Shown here: positions 9,101 through 14,761 of the stretch, piece by piece
Layout: every line of letters begins with the position of its first letter
How positions within the stretch are numbered: the stretch's first letter is position 1
Assembly: GCA_017616955.1 (NCBI GenBank)
Contig: JAFZXD010000224.1
Location: 1-16,992 of the forward strand
Reading direction: 5' to 3'
Origin: Eubacterium sp.
Lineage (GTDB): Bacteria; Bacillota; Clostridia; Lachnospirales; Lachnospiraceae
Length of the DNA: 16,992 bases
Program-made: the position numbers and the translations under genes
The notes under the pieces: model-generated
What the model was told of the DNA's origin: nothing
What the model saw: only the letters and a program-made list of their open reading frames with translations
Databases searched by the model: none

Positions 9101-9439
9101 CTGATCGGATTCGTAATGCTTGCCGGAATCATAGTTAATAACGGAATCGTACTGGTCGACTATGTAAATCAGCTGCGTCGCGAGGGAATGTCCAAAAAGG
9201 ATGCAATAGTAGATTCAGCGAAGACACGACTTAGACCGGTACTTATGACTGCACTTACAACAATCATTTCTATGTCGACAATGGCTATCGGAATGGGCAG
9301 GGGAGTTGAAATGTCCCAGCCTATGGCAATCGTAGTTGTTGGAGGAATGGTATACGGAACTCTCCTGACCCTGATTGTTGTGCCATGTCTGTATGACGCA
9401 TTTAATAAAGAAAGAGACATGAGAGAAGAAGATATCTAA
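6134..9439 (+). CDS. RND-superfamily efflux permease (AcrB/HAE1-like) with coiled-coil insertion
   Basis: A 1101-residue proton-driven exporter of the AcrB/SwrC type. The start MISKYSVKRPYTVFV and the first helix (about 12-30) are typical, followed by a porter domain (LLPDMDLPYVVVVT, GASPETVEREVTAPIE). The first helix block is near 415-560; it carries the proton-relay motif GIGMLVDNSIVVIENIFR with D479-N480, where AcrB has two aspartates. The second block near 935-1085 includes GIIVNNGIVLVDYVN, with N1002-N1003 where AcrB has Lys940. AcrB-type proteins of Firmicutes often show such changes. Residues about 193-275 are a charged helical insertion (DKIDKLNKKIDKTIEDKFKE onward) where relatives have a short porter segment. 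AGAGGA at 6123-6128 serves the ATG. No membrane-fusion or TolC-like gene is adjacent. Likely substrates are amphiphilic compounds or lipids, not determinable here. Confidence 0.93.
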   Translation: MISKYSVKRPYTVFVCVIAVIVIGVVALMRMTPDLLPDMDLPYVVVVTTDMGASPETVEREVTAPIEASLATTSNLKNIHSMSYNSYSTVVLEYEQGANMDATLIEIQQSLDQVKGKFSDDIGTPMVMQLDPDMLPVMVSAVSVDGMKDAKLTDYVESDIIPQLESIEGVASVSSSGGITESIQVVLSQDKIDKLNKKIDKTIEDKFKESRDELNENKEKLEEALQMAQAYGAAAVGMDAETISAQLAEIESGLNQLDDTKEAMKESLDLNNVLALDNLNGLLKAQNFDMPAGYISDKSGKFLVKVGENLSDTEDLKKTVLIDLGMEDVDPIRVDDVADVIDTDDSDKVYAKLNNEPGMLISFHKQTGHSTAEVTDSILAKFESLEKSESEDLHFSVLMNQGIYINVLVKSIIQNILVGAALAILVLLIFLRDVRPTIIIACAIPLSLISAIVLMYFAGITLNVISMSGLTLGIGMLVDNSIVVIENIFRLRRGGESIKKASVYGAGQVAGAIAASTLTTMCVFLPIVFTEGLTRQLFVDMGLTIAFTLTASLLVALTLVPAMAQGLLRKVKEKEDKADGRFMAWYERVLKKALMHKGLVFVIMLLLMGASVFLAMSRGTEFMPRIHTDQLTVTLKPENNNEKTFEEMTACGDEMIEVLQGIPEVETIGTMMGSGSSLGALKGESDGSISMYVILDENANISNEAITDKIINASSDIDCEVEVSAELMDMSVLTGDGLSVMIKGRDIHTLQDLATQIADKMETVEGIDKIDNGLENMTKTFVITVDKEKAAEYGMTVAQVFARVSEELASTTATTSIETDIKDYEVFVETDEQADLSLEDLKNLKFEYTDKETQEKKEKRLSEIVTFTEDEELSQVLRDSQSRYISVSASIKDDYNIGLVGNEVQKKLNELDVPEGYTVSMTGENETINDAMRQVLLMMLLAVILIYLIMVAQFQSLKSPFIIMFTIPLAFTGGFMALYLSGKAVSVISLIGFVMLAGIIVNNGIVLVDYVNQLRREGMSKKDAIVDSAKTRLRPVLMTALTTIISMSTMAIGMGRGVEMSQPMAIVVVGGMVYGTLLTLIVVPCLYDAFNKERDMREEDI

Positions 9440-9449
9440 CGAACTGCAT

Positions 9450-9479
9450 AAGAATTGTATTATATACTCATAATTCTTT
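9450..9479 (+). terminator. Possible weak terminator after the RND gene
   Basis: AAGAATT (9450-9456) can pair with AATTCTT (9472-9478). Inside, GTAT (9457-9460) pairs with ATAC (9464-9467), leaving a four-base bulge. The stem is AT-rich and only a short T-run follows, overlapping the -35 of the purA promoter. It may be only an AT-rich region. Confidence 0.3.
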
Positions 9480-9506
9480 GACATATACCTGCAAATGTAG
9501 TATAGT
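9478..9506 (+). promoter_or_regulatory. Promoter of purA
   Basis: TTGACA (9478-9483) and TATAGT (9501-9506) are separated by 17 bases. Transcription should start near 9513. Confidence 0.82.
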
Positions 9507-9512
9507 CGAAAG

Positions 9513-9636
9513 TTGTGTGGTTACAATGAAGGGAAACTGGGCAGTCAGGAAACTCGGTTTCGTAGACTTGTTAGATAGAAAAAAAGGATGTGAATTCCTG
9601 ACATTTAAATCCTGTATACAGAAAAGGAGGCCACTT
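9513..9636 (+). promoter_or_regulatory. Leader of the purA transcript, possibly structured
   Basis: About 124 bases lie between the predicted start site and the purA ATG. One hairpin, GAAAC (9549-9553) with GTTTC (9557-9561), is extended across an internal loop by AGTC (9543-9546) with GACT (9565-9568). No purine, ZMP or other riboswitch consensus and no terminator are recognised. The purA frame stays open through the leader, including an ATG at 9526, but no ribosome site precedes that ATG. The true site is AAAGGAGG at 9623-9630. Confidence 0.4.
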
Positions 9637-10914
9637 ATGGTTACTGCAGTTGTAGGAGCAAACTGGGGCGACGAAGGAAAGGGCAAAATAACGGACATGC
9701 TTGCCGAGAAGGCTGATATCGTTATCAGATTTCAGGGAGGAGCAAATGCCGGACATACTATAATAAATAATTATGGAAGATTTGCATTGCATACGCTTCC
9801 TTCAGGTGTGTTCTATGATCATACTACTAGTATAATAGGAAATGGTGTTGCACTCGATATTCCAAAGCTTTTTAAAGAGATTAAGGAAGTAGAGGCAGGC
9901 GGAGTACCAACACCAAAGATTCTTGTTTCTGACAGAGCACAGATGGTTATGCCTTATCATATTCTCTTCGATACATATGAAGAAGAAAGACTTGCCGGAG
10001 CATCATTCGGTTCAACAAAGTCAGGTATTGCACCATTTTATTCAGATAAATATGCTAAGATCGGTTTCCAGGTTTCTGAGCTTTTCGACGATGAGAAGAC
10101 ATTAAAGGATAAGATTGAAAGAGTTATCGTTCAGAAGAATACACTTCTCGAGCACCTCTATCACAAGCCTGTTCTCACAGTTGATGAAGTATATGCAACA
10201 CTTATGGAATATAAGGAAATGGTAGAGCCATACGTATGTGATGTTTCAGCATTCCTTTATACAGCATTAAAAGAAGGAAAGAACGTTCTTCTTGAAGGAC
10301 AGCTTGGTTCTATGAAGGATCCTGACCACGGAATCTATCCAATGGTTACATCATCATCAACACTTGCAGGATATGGTGCGATAGGAGCAGGAATTCCTCC
10401 ATATGAGATAAAGAGAGTTGTAACAGTTTGTAAGGCTTACTCAAGTGCTGTAGGAGCCGGAGAGTTCGTAAGTGAGATCTTCGGTGAAGAAGCAGATCTT
10501 ATGAGAACACACGGTGGAGACAAGGGTGAGTTCGGTGCAACAACAGGACGCCCACGTCGTATGGGTTGGTTCGACTGCGTAGCTTCTAAGTACGGATGCC
10601 GTCTGCAGGGAACAACAGATGTTGCATTTACAGTTCTTGATGCACTGGGATATCTTGATGAGATTCCTGTATGTGTAGGATATGAAGTAGATGGTGAAGT
10701 TACAACAGACTTCCCTGTTACAACAAAGCTTAAGAAGGCTAAGCCTGTATACAAGGTACTTCCGGGATGGAAGAGTGATATCCGTGGAATTACAAAGTAT
10801 GAAGACCTTCCTGAGAACTGCAGAAACTACATCGAATTTATCGAGAAAGAGATTGGATTCCCAATCACTATGATCTCAAATGGTCCGGGAAGACACGAGA
10901 TAATCTACAGATAA
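9637..10914 (+). CDS. purA: Adenylosuccinate synthetase
   Basis: A 425-residue enzyme, normal length. It joins IMP and aspartate using GTP to give adenylosuccinate, the first committed step from IMP to AMP, in the cytoplasm. The ATG at 9637 follows AAAGGAGG by six bases and begins exactly at the family start VTAVVGANWGDEGKGK. Visible active-site pieces are GDEGKGK with D12, GGANAGHT with H40, the switch and IMP loop GSTKSGIAPFY (125-135), and GATTGRPRRMGWFD (300-313) with the conserved arginine. Two usually invariant stretches differ: the common EGAQGTLLDVDHG reads EGQLGSMKDPDHG (220-232), and TTKRGIGPAY-type sequence is GSTKSGIAPFY. The overall fold sequence is intact, so this looks like a lineage variant and not a decayed copy. 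It is a single-gene unit with its own promoter and terminator. Confidence 0.97.
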   Translation: MVTAVVGANWGDEGKGKITDMLAEKADIVIRFQGGANAGHTIINNYGRFALHTLPSGVFYDHTTSIIGNGVALDIPKLFKEIKEVEAGGVPTPKILVSDRAQMVMPYHILFDTYEEERLAGASFGSTKSGIAPFYSDKYAKIGFQVSELFDDEKTLKDKIERVIVQKNTLLEHLYHKPVLTVDEVYATLMEYKEMVEPYVCDVSAFLYTALKEGKNVLLEGQLGSMKDPDHGIYPMVTSSSTLAGYGAIGAGIPPYEIKRVVTVCKAYSSAVGAGEFVSEIFGEEADLMRTHGGDKGEFGATTGRPRRMGWFDCVASKYGCRLQGTTDVAFTVLDALGYLDEIPVCVGYEVDGEVTTDFPVTTKLKKAKPVYKVLPGWKSDIRGITKYEDLPENCRNYIEFIEKEIGFPITMISNGPGRHEIIYR

Positions 10915-10951
10915 TAATTCATGATACATTATTAAAGTGTAAAAGGTTCAT

Positions 10952-10990
10952 AAACCGACAGACGAGAAAAACTTGTCTGTCGGTTTTTTT
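10952..10990 (+). terminator. Intrinsic terminator of purA
   Basis: AACCGACAGACGAG (10953-10966) pairs with CTTGTCTGTCGGTT (10972-10985), with one G-U and an AAAAA loop. It ends in seven T (10984-10990). Confidence 0.95.
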
Positions 10991-11011
10991 CATGATTTAT
11001 TTTGTTAAATG

Positions 11012-11020
11012 TGGTAGGAT
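11012..11020 (+). promoter_or_regulatory. Possible extended -10 promoter of the glycerol-1-phosphate dehydrogenase gene
   Basis: TGGTAGGAT has a TGn extension and a TAGGAT -10 box, and resembles the TGGTATAAT before the acyltransferase gene. There is no good -35. It follows the purA terminator and precedes the ribosome site at 11044-11051. Confidence 0.4.
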
Positions 11021-11056
11021 AGTAGGGAGTGAAAAATATTTACGGAGGGGGTAATT

Positions 11057-12121
11057 ATGAACCAGTTTAGATTACCATACCATTTGATCGTTGATGAAGG
11101 GATATTCGGAAGGATTCCGGCTGTTATGGAGGATGCAATTCCGGATATAGATAAGAAGAAAACAATAATCGTTACAGAAGAGAATCTGAAGGGTATATTC
11201 GGAAGTATCATAGAGGGTATTGAGAAGAGTTTTCCGGAAAGTGAGATGTATCTTATTCAGTCAGCAAGCTATGATAATGCAGTTGCACTGGCGAAGTATA
11301 TAACCATGAACGATATCAAGGTTGTTATCGGATTTGGAGGAGGAACGGTTCTTGATCTTGCCAAGTTTGCTGCATTTGTCAGCAAGGCACGTCTGATATC
11401 ACTTCCGACAACACTCAGTAATGACAGTCTTGCTTCTCCTGTTGCGGTTCTGGGAACAGAAGGCAAGGCCAGAAAGACATTCAAATGTACCATCCCGCAT
11501 GCTATTCTCGTAGATGCATCAGTGATAATGAGCGCACCTGAGAGACAGCTTCTGGCAGGGATTGGCGATACAGTCAGCAAGTATACTGCACTTAATGACT
11601 GGAAGATAGCACACGTAGCAGGACAGGATCATGTAGATGACTTTGCATATATGATATCTAAGATGGCATTTAACTCCATCGCATATAATGACATGAAGGA
11701 GTTGAAAAGTGTTGACTTCATTAAGCGTCTCACTCAGGCACTCGTAATGGGTGGTCTTGCTATGGAGATAGCTGGAACCTCACGTCCGAGCAGCGGTTCT
11801 GAACATCTATTCTGTCATGCGCTTGAAGAAAACTATGCAGATAAGGTAAATGTACCTCATGGTATTGCCGTAGCTATGGGAAGCTACGGAGCATGCAAGT
11901 TCCAGAAGCGTAATATTGCGAAGATAACAAGAATCATTAAGGAATATAATCTTCCGGTTGTACCTTCCGATTGGAAGATAACAGAGGACATCTTCGTCGG
12001 AGCATGGCAGGGCGCAGCTGCATCACGTCCGGACAGATACACTATCCTGAACGAAATAGAGCTCTCGGATGAAATGCTGAGAAAACTGTACTATGAGATG
12101 GAAGATGTATTTGCAAATTAG
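11057..12121 (+). CDS. Glycerol-1-phosphate dehydrogenase family protein (EgsA/AraM-like)
   Basis: A 354-residue member of the iron-alcohol-dehydrogenase-like superfamily that includes archaeal EgsA and Bacillus AraM. These enzymes reduce dihydroxyacetone phosphate to sn-glycerol 1-phosphate with NAD(P)H, using a metal ion. The nucleotide-binding turn is IGFGGGTVLDLAKFAA (91-106). The expected metal ligands are D171 in GIGDTVSK, H250 in SGSEHLFCH and H268 in VPHGIAVAMG. The SLPTTLSNDSLASP stretch (115-128) is typical of this group and argues against glycerol dehydrogenase or 3-dehydroquinate synthase. GGAGGGGG (11044-11051) lies five bases before the ATG. In Bacillus the product feeds PcrB to make heptaprenylglyceryl lipids; no such partner is in the window, so the cell's use of the product is open. 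Confidence 0.88.
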   Translation: MNQFRLPYHLIVDEGIFGRIPAVMEDAIPDIDKKKTIIVTEENLKGIFGSIIEGIEKSFPESEMYLIQSASYDNAVALAKYITMNDIKVVIGFGGGTVLDLAKFAAFVSKARLISLPTTLSNDSLASPVAVLGTEGKARKTFKCTIPHAILVDASVIMSAPERQLLAGIGDTVSKYTALNDWKIAHVAGQDHVDDFAYMISKMAFNSIAYNDMKELKSVDFIKRLTQALVMGGLAMEIAGTSRPSSGSEHLFCHALEENYADKVNVPHGIAVAMGSYGACKFQKRNIAKITRIIKEYNLPVVPSDWKITEDIFVGAWQGAAASRPDRYTILNEIELSDEMLRKLYYEMEDVFAN

Positions 12122-12148
12122 AACTATTCATAGCTAACTCATTAAATG

Positions 12149-12162
12149 GATTTTTAAAAATC
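12149..12162. repeat. AT-rich 14-base palindrome before the trp promoter
   Basis: GATTTTTAAAAATC is a perfect palindrome ending two bases before the -35 at 12165. It may act as an upstream A-tract element or a weak end-point for the preceding gene. Its function is not shown. Confidence 0.4.
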
Positions 12163-12164
12163 AG

Positions 12165-12194
12165 TTGACATGAGTTTACGCTAAGTGTTATTAT
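12165..12194 (+). promoter_or_regulatory. Promoter of the T-box trpBA operon
   Basis: TTGACA (12165-12170) and TATTAT (12189-12194) are separated by 18 bases. Transcription should start near 12201, just before the T-box stem I. Confidence 0.8.
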
Positions 12195-12200
12195 CTCATA

Positions 12201-12528
12201 AACCATTGATGGAGAGTAAGTAGACAGAGCCTCCTTACATACAGAGAGCTGCAGGTGGTGAGAATGCAGTGTTAAGTGTTTTGTTGAATGGACTCCAGAG
12301 GGCGACCTGAACTGTGCATTGCTGATGGATATCGGTAATCTACATAGTATGGAAGACGGAGTATGAACCTTCGTAATAAAAGTTCGGCTTGTTATAAAGA
12401 CATTTATGGAAATGTATTAAGCAGGCGCTAAGAGGGTGTATTGGATACACCAAGCCGGGTGGCACCGCAGGTAGATTAGATTATTCAACCTGTCCCAGCA
12501 GTTATATAACTGTGGGACAGGTTTTTTT
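12201..12528 (+). promoter_or_regulatory. T-box leader responsive to uncharged tRNA-Trp
   Basis: This fills most of the 440-base gap before trpB. The stem I distal region reads CAGAGAGCTG, then GGTGGTGAGAATGCAG (12242-12269). The specifier context is GAATGGACTCC, with UGG, the Trp codon, at 12289-12291. The T-box sequence is GGGTGGCACCGCAGG at 12457-12471. Its bulge UGGC (12460-12463) is complementary to the GCCA end expected for tRNA-Trp, whose discriminator base is G. GCAGGT (12467-12472) can pair with ACCTGT (12488-12493) as antiterminator, competing with the terminator at 12487-12528. Uncharged tRNA-Trp should therefore switch on trpBA. Specifier, acceptor bulge and downstream genes agree with one another. 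Confidence 0.95.
12487..12528 (+). terminator. T-box-controlled terminator before trpB
   Basis: AACCTGTCCCA (12487-12497) pairs with TGGGACAGGTT (12513-12523). The helix is extended by the self-complementary CAGTTATATAACTG (12499-12512), with one bulged base, and followed by seven T (12522-12528). Its left arm overlaps the antiterminator partner. Confidence 0.95.
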
Positions 12529-12562
12529 GTAGAAACGTCTATAATTAATAAGGAGAGAAAAA

Positions 12563-13771
12563 ATGAGTGCAAACACTTATGAGAACGGAGTAAAAGGAAG
12601 ATTTGGAGAGTTCGGAGGACAGTATATTCCGGAAACTCTTATGAACGAGATTCATAAGCTGGAAGAAGCTTATGAGCATTATAAAAATGATCCTGAGTTC
12701 GTGGCTGAACTGGATAAGCTGAATCGTGAATATGCAGGACGTCCGTCACTTCTTTACTATGCAGAGAAGATGACCAAGGACCTGGGCGGAGCAAAGATAT
12801 ATCTTAAGAGAGAGGATCTTAACCATACAGGTTCTCATAAGATAAATAACGTTCTTGGTCAGGTGCTTCTTGCAAAGAAGATGGGTAAGACCAGAGTTAT
12901 TGCAGAAACAGGAGCCGGTCAGCACGGTGTTGCAACAGCTACGGCAGCTGCACTTATGGATATGGAATGTGAGATATTCATGGGTGAAGAAGATACTATC
13001 AGACAGGCATTGAATGTATTCAGAATGGAGCTTCTCGGAGCAAAGGTACATGCAGTAAAGACAGGTACCAAGGTTCTTAAAGATGCGGTAAATGAGGCAA
13101 TGCGTGAATGGGTAAGCAGAGTAGATGATACACTCTACGTTCTCGGATCGGTTATGGGACCTCATCCATTCCCTACTATAGTAAGAGATTTCCAGTCTGT
13201 AATCAGTAAAGAGAGCCGTCAGCAGATCCTTGATGCAGAGGGAAGACTTCCGGATGTAGTAATAGCCTGTGTAGGTGGTGGAAGTAACGCTATCGGTTCT
13301 TTCTATGAATATATCAAGGATGACGGAGTAAGACTTATCGGATGTGAGGCTGCAGGACTTGGAGTGGATAATCCAAAGAATGCTGCAACTATGGCAAATG
13401 GTTCCCTGGGAATCTTCCATGGTATGAAGTCTCTTTTCTGCCAGGATGAATATGGTCAGATAGCTCCTGTTTATTCTATATCAGCAGGACTTGATTATCC
13501 CGGAATCGGACCGGAGCATGCATATCTTGCATCAACGGGAAGAGCTGAATATGTACCTATTACAGATGAAGAGGCTGTAAGGGCATTTGAATATCTCTCA
13601 AGAACAGAGGGTATCATACCTGCTATCGAGAGCAGTCATGCAGTAGCACATGTTCTTAAGATAGCACCGACTATGCCAAAGGACAGCATAATAGTTTGTA
13701 CAATATCAGGAAGAGGCGACAAAGATGTGGCAGCCATCGCACGCTACCGCGGAGTTGAGCTTTACGAATAA
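12563..13771 (+). CDS. trpB: Tryptophan synthase beta chain
   Basis: A 402-residue PLP enzyme, standard for the TrpB1 type that partners TrpA. It condenses indole, channelled from the alpha chain, with serine to form tryptophan in the cytoplasm. The PLP lysine is K93 in HTGSHKINN. The catalytic glutamate region is AETGAGQHG (E115). The cofactor-phosphate loop is GGGSNAIGS (238-246), and the C-terminal [10 protein letters not shown] motif is present. The N-terminus [16 protein letters not shown] is the usual alpha-contact region. AAGGAG at 12550-12555 precedes the ATG by seven bases. It is the first gene after the Trp T-box, with trpA 26 bases downstream. Other trp genes (trpE, G, D, C, F) are not in the window, so trpBA forms a separate unit. 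Confidence 0.98.
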   Translation: MSANTYENGVKGRFGEFGGQYIPETLMNEIHKLEEAYEHYKNDPEFVAELDKLNREYAGRPSLLYYAEKMTKDLGGAKIYLKREDLNHTGSHKINNVLGQVLLAKKMGKTRVIAETGAGQHGVATATAAALMDMECEIFMGEEDTIRQALNVFRMELLGAKVHAVKTGTKVLKDAVNEAMREWVSRVDDTLYVLGSVMGPHPFPTIVRDFQSVISKESRQQILDAEGRLPDVVIACVGGGSNAIGSFYEYIKDDGVRLIGCEAAGLGVDNPKNAATMANGSLGIFHGMKSLFCQDEYGQIAPVYSISAGLDYPGIGPEHAYLASTGRAEYVPITDEEAVRAFEYLSRTEGIIPAIESSHAVAHVLKIAPTMPKDSIIVCTISGRGDKDVAAIARYRGVELYE

Positions 13772-13797
13772 ATCTGGAAAGAAGAGAGGGCTTAGAC

Positions 13798-14571
13798 ATG
13801 AGCAATATATATAAAGCATTTGAGAATAAAAAAGCATTTATCGCATTTCTTACTGCCGGAGATCCGGATTATGAAACAAGTCTTGCGAACTTCAGAGCAG
13901 TTATTGAGGCTGGTGCCGATCTTATAGAGGTAGGTATTCCATTTTCTGACCCTATAGCTGAAGGTCCCGTTATTCAGGAGGCAGACATCAGATCACTTGC
14001 ATCGGGAATGACAACAGATAAGGTATTTGATCTTGTAAAAGAAATCAGAAAGGAATCTGATATACCTATCGTATTCATGACTTATGCAAATCCTGTTTTC
14101 CACTACGGAACAGAGAAGTTCTTTATGAAAGCCAGTGAAGCGGGAGCAGACGGAATAATTATTCCTGATTGCCCATTTGAAGAGAAACACGAGTTCTGCG
14201 ATACTGCAGAAAAGTACGGAATGGATTTTATATCCATGATTGCACCTACAAGTGAAGACAGAATCAAGCTGATAGCTTCACAGGCAAAGGGATTCATATA
14301 TGTAGTTTCTTCTCTCGGTGTTACCGGTGTGAGAAGCGAGATTAAAACAGATCTTGGCTCAATCCTTAGTCTTATAAAAGAAGCAACAGATACACCTGCA
14401 GCTATAGGATTCGGTATCAATAATCCTGAGCAGGTTACAAAGATGACAAAGATAGCAGACGGAGCTATCGTAGGTTCAGCTATGGTGAAGATCGTGGCAG
14501 AGCATGGAAAAAATGCTCCTGAAAAGCTCAGTGAGTATGTAAAGAGCATGGTTGCGGCAAAGTCTGAGTAG
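13798..14571 (+). CDS. trpA: Tryptophan synthase alpha chain
   Basis: A 257-residue TIM-barrel protein, normal length. It cleaves indole-3-glycerol phosphate to indole and glyceraldehyde 3-phosphate and passes indole to TrpB. The catalytic glutamate is E44 in LIEVGIPFSDP (E49 in Salmonella). The second acid, Asp60 in Salmonella, is replaced by glutamate: PIAEGPVIQ, E55. Phosphate-binding elements GVTGVRSE, GFGIN and GAIVGSAMVKIV are present. The ATG at 13798 follows GAGAGGG by about eight bases. It is cotranscribed with trpB under the T-box. The Asp-to-Glu change keeps the acidic group, and the rest of the protein is well preserved, so activity is expected. Confidence 0.97.
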   Translation: MSNIYKAFENKKAFIAFLTAGDPDYETSLANFRAVIEAGADLIEVGIPFSDPIAEGPVIQEADIRSLASGMTTDKVFDLVKEIRKESDIPIVFMTYANPVFHYGTEKFFMKASEAGADGIIIPDCPFEEKHEFCDTAEKYGMDFISMIAPTSEDRIKLIASQAKGFIYVVSSLGVTGVRSEIKTDLGSILSLIKEATDTPAAIGFGINNPEQVTKMTKIADGAIVGSAMVKIVAEHGKNAPEKLSEYVKSMVAAKSE

Positions 14572-14761
14572 ATCTCCTTCATTAAGGTTTCCTTAAAATC
14601 CTCTGTTTTTGTTGCCTGAATGGTCATATTGTGTTTAAATAGTATCTAATCTAACCTGTGTAGCAGGTTACGCATAACACACGATTTAGTGCTGCGTTAA
14701 CTGTGAATAGTTATATGGAACTCTACCGAAGACATAGTTGAAGGGCATATGGAGGAATTAC
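14572..14761 (+). other. Intergenic region with possible RNA hairpins before the GH9 gene
   Basis: 190 bases with no gene. TTAAGG (14582-14587) and CCTTAA (14591-14596) form a small stem with a three-base loop, but the T-run comes only ten bases later, so it is at best a weak trpA terminator. TAACCTG (14652-14658) pairs perfectly with CAGGTTA (14664-14670). Its right end overlaps TTACGCA (14668-14674), which could pair with TGCGTTAA (14693-14700) around a bulge, so the two folds compete. ATATG (14713-14717) and CATAT (14746-14750) end right before the ribosome site GGAGGA (14751-14756). I recognise no known riboswitch. Confidence 0.4.
14612..14640 (+). promoter_or_regulatory. Tentative promoter of the GH9 gene
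   Basis: TTGCCT (14612-14617) and TTAAAT (14635-14640) are 17 bases apart. Both match the consensus only in part. If used, the leader would be about 115 bases and contain the hairpins at 14652-14700. Confidence 0.3.

Noticed and set aside
9478..9636. In-frame upstream extension of purA (TTG at 9478 or ATG at 9526)
   Set aside because: The 53 extra codons cover the promoter and leader and have no ribosome site. AAAGGAGG stands six bases before ATG 9637, where homology to PurA begins.
12746..13420. Long minus-strand open frame (224 codons) inside trpB
   Set aside because: It is antisense to a fully conserved trpB, resembles no known protein and is cysteine- and serine-rich as expected from an antisense frame.
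14103..14627. Minus-strand open frame (174 codons) over trpA
   Set aside because: Antisense to trpA, with no recognisable motif; the sense strand carries a clear enzyme.
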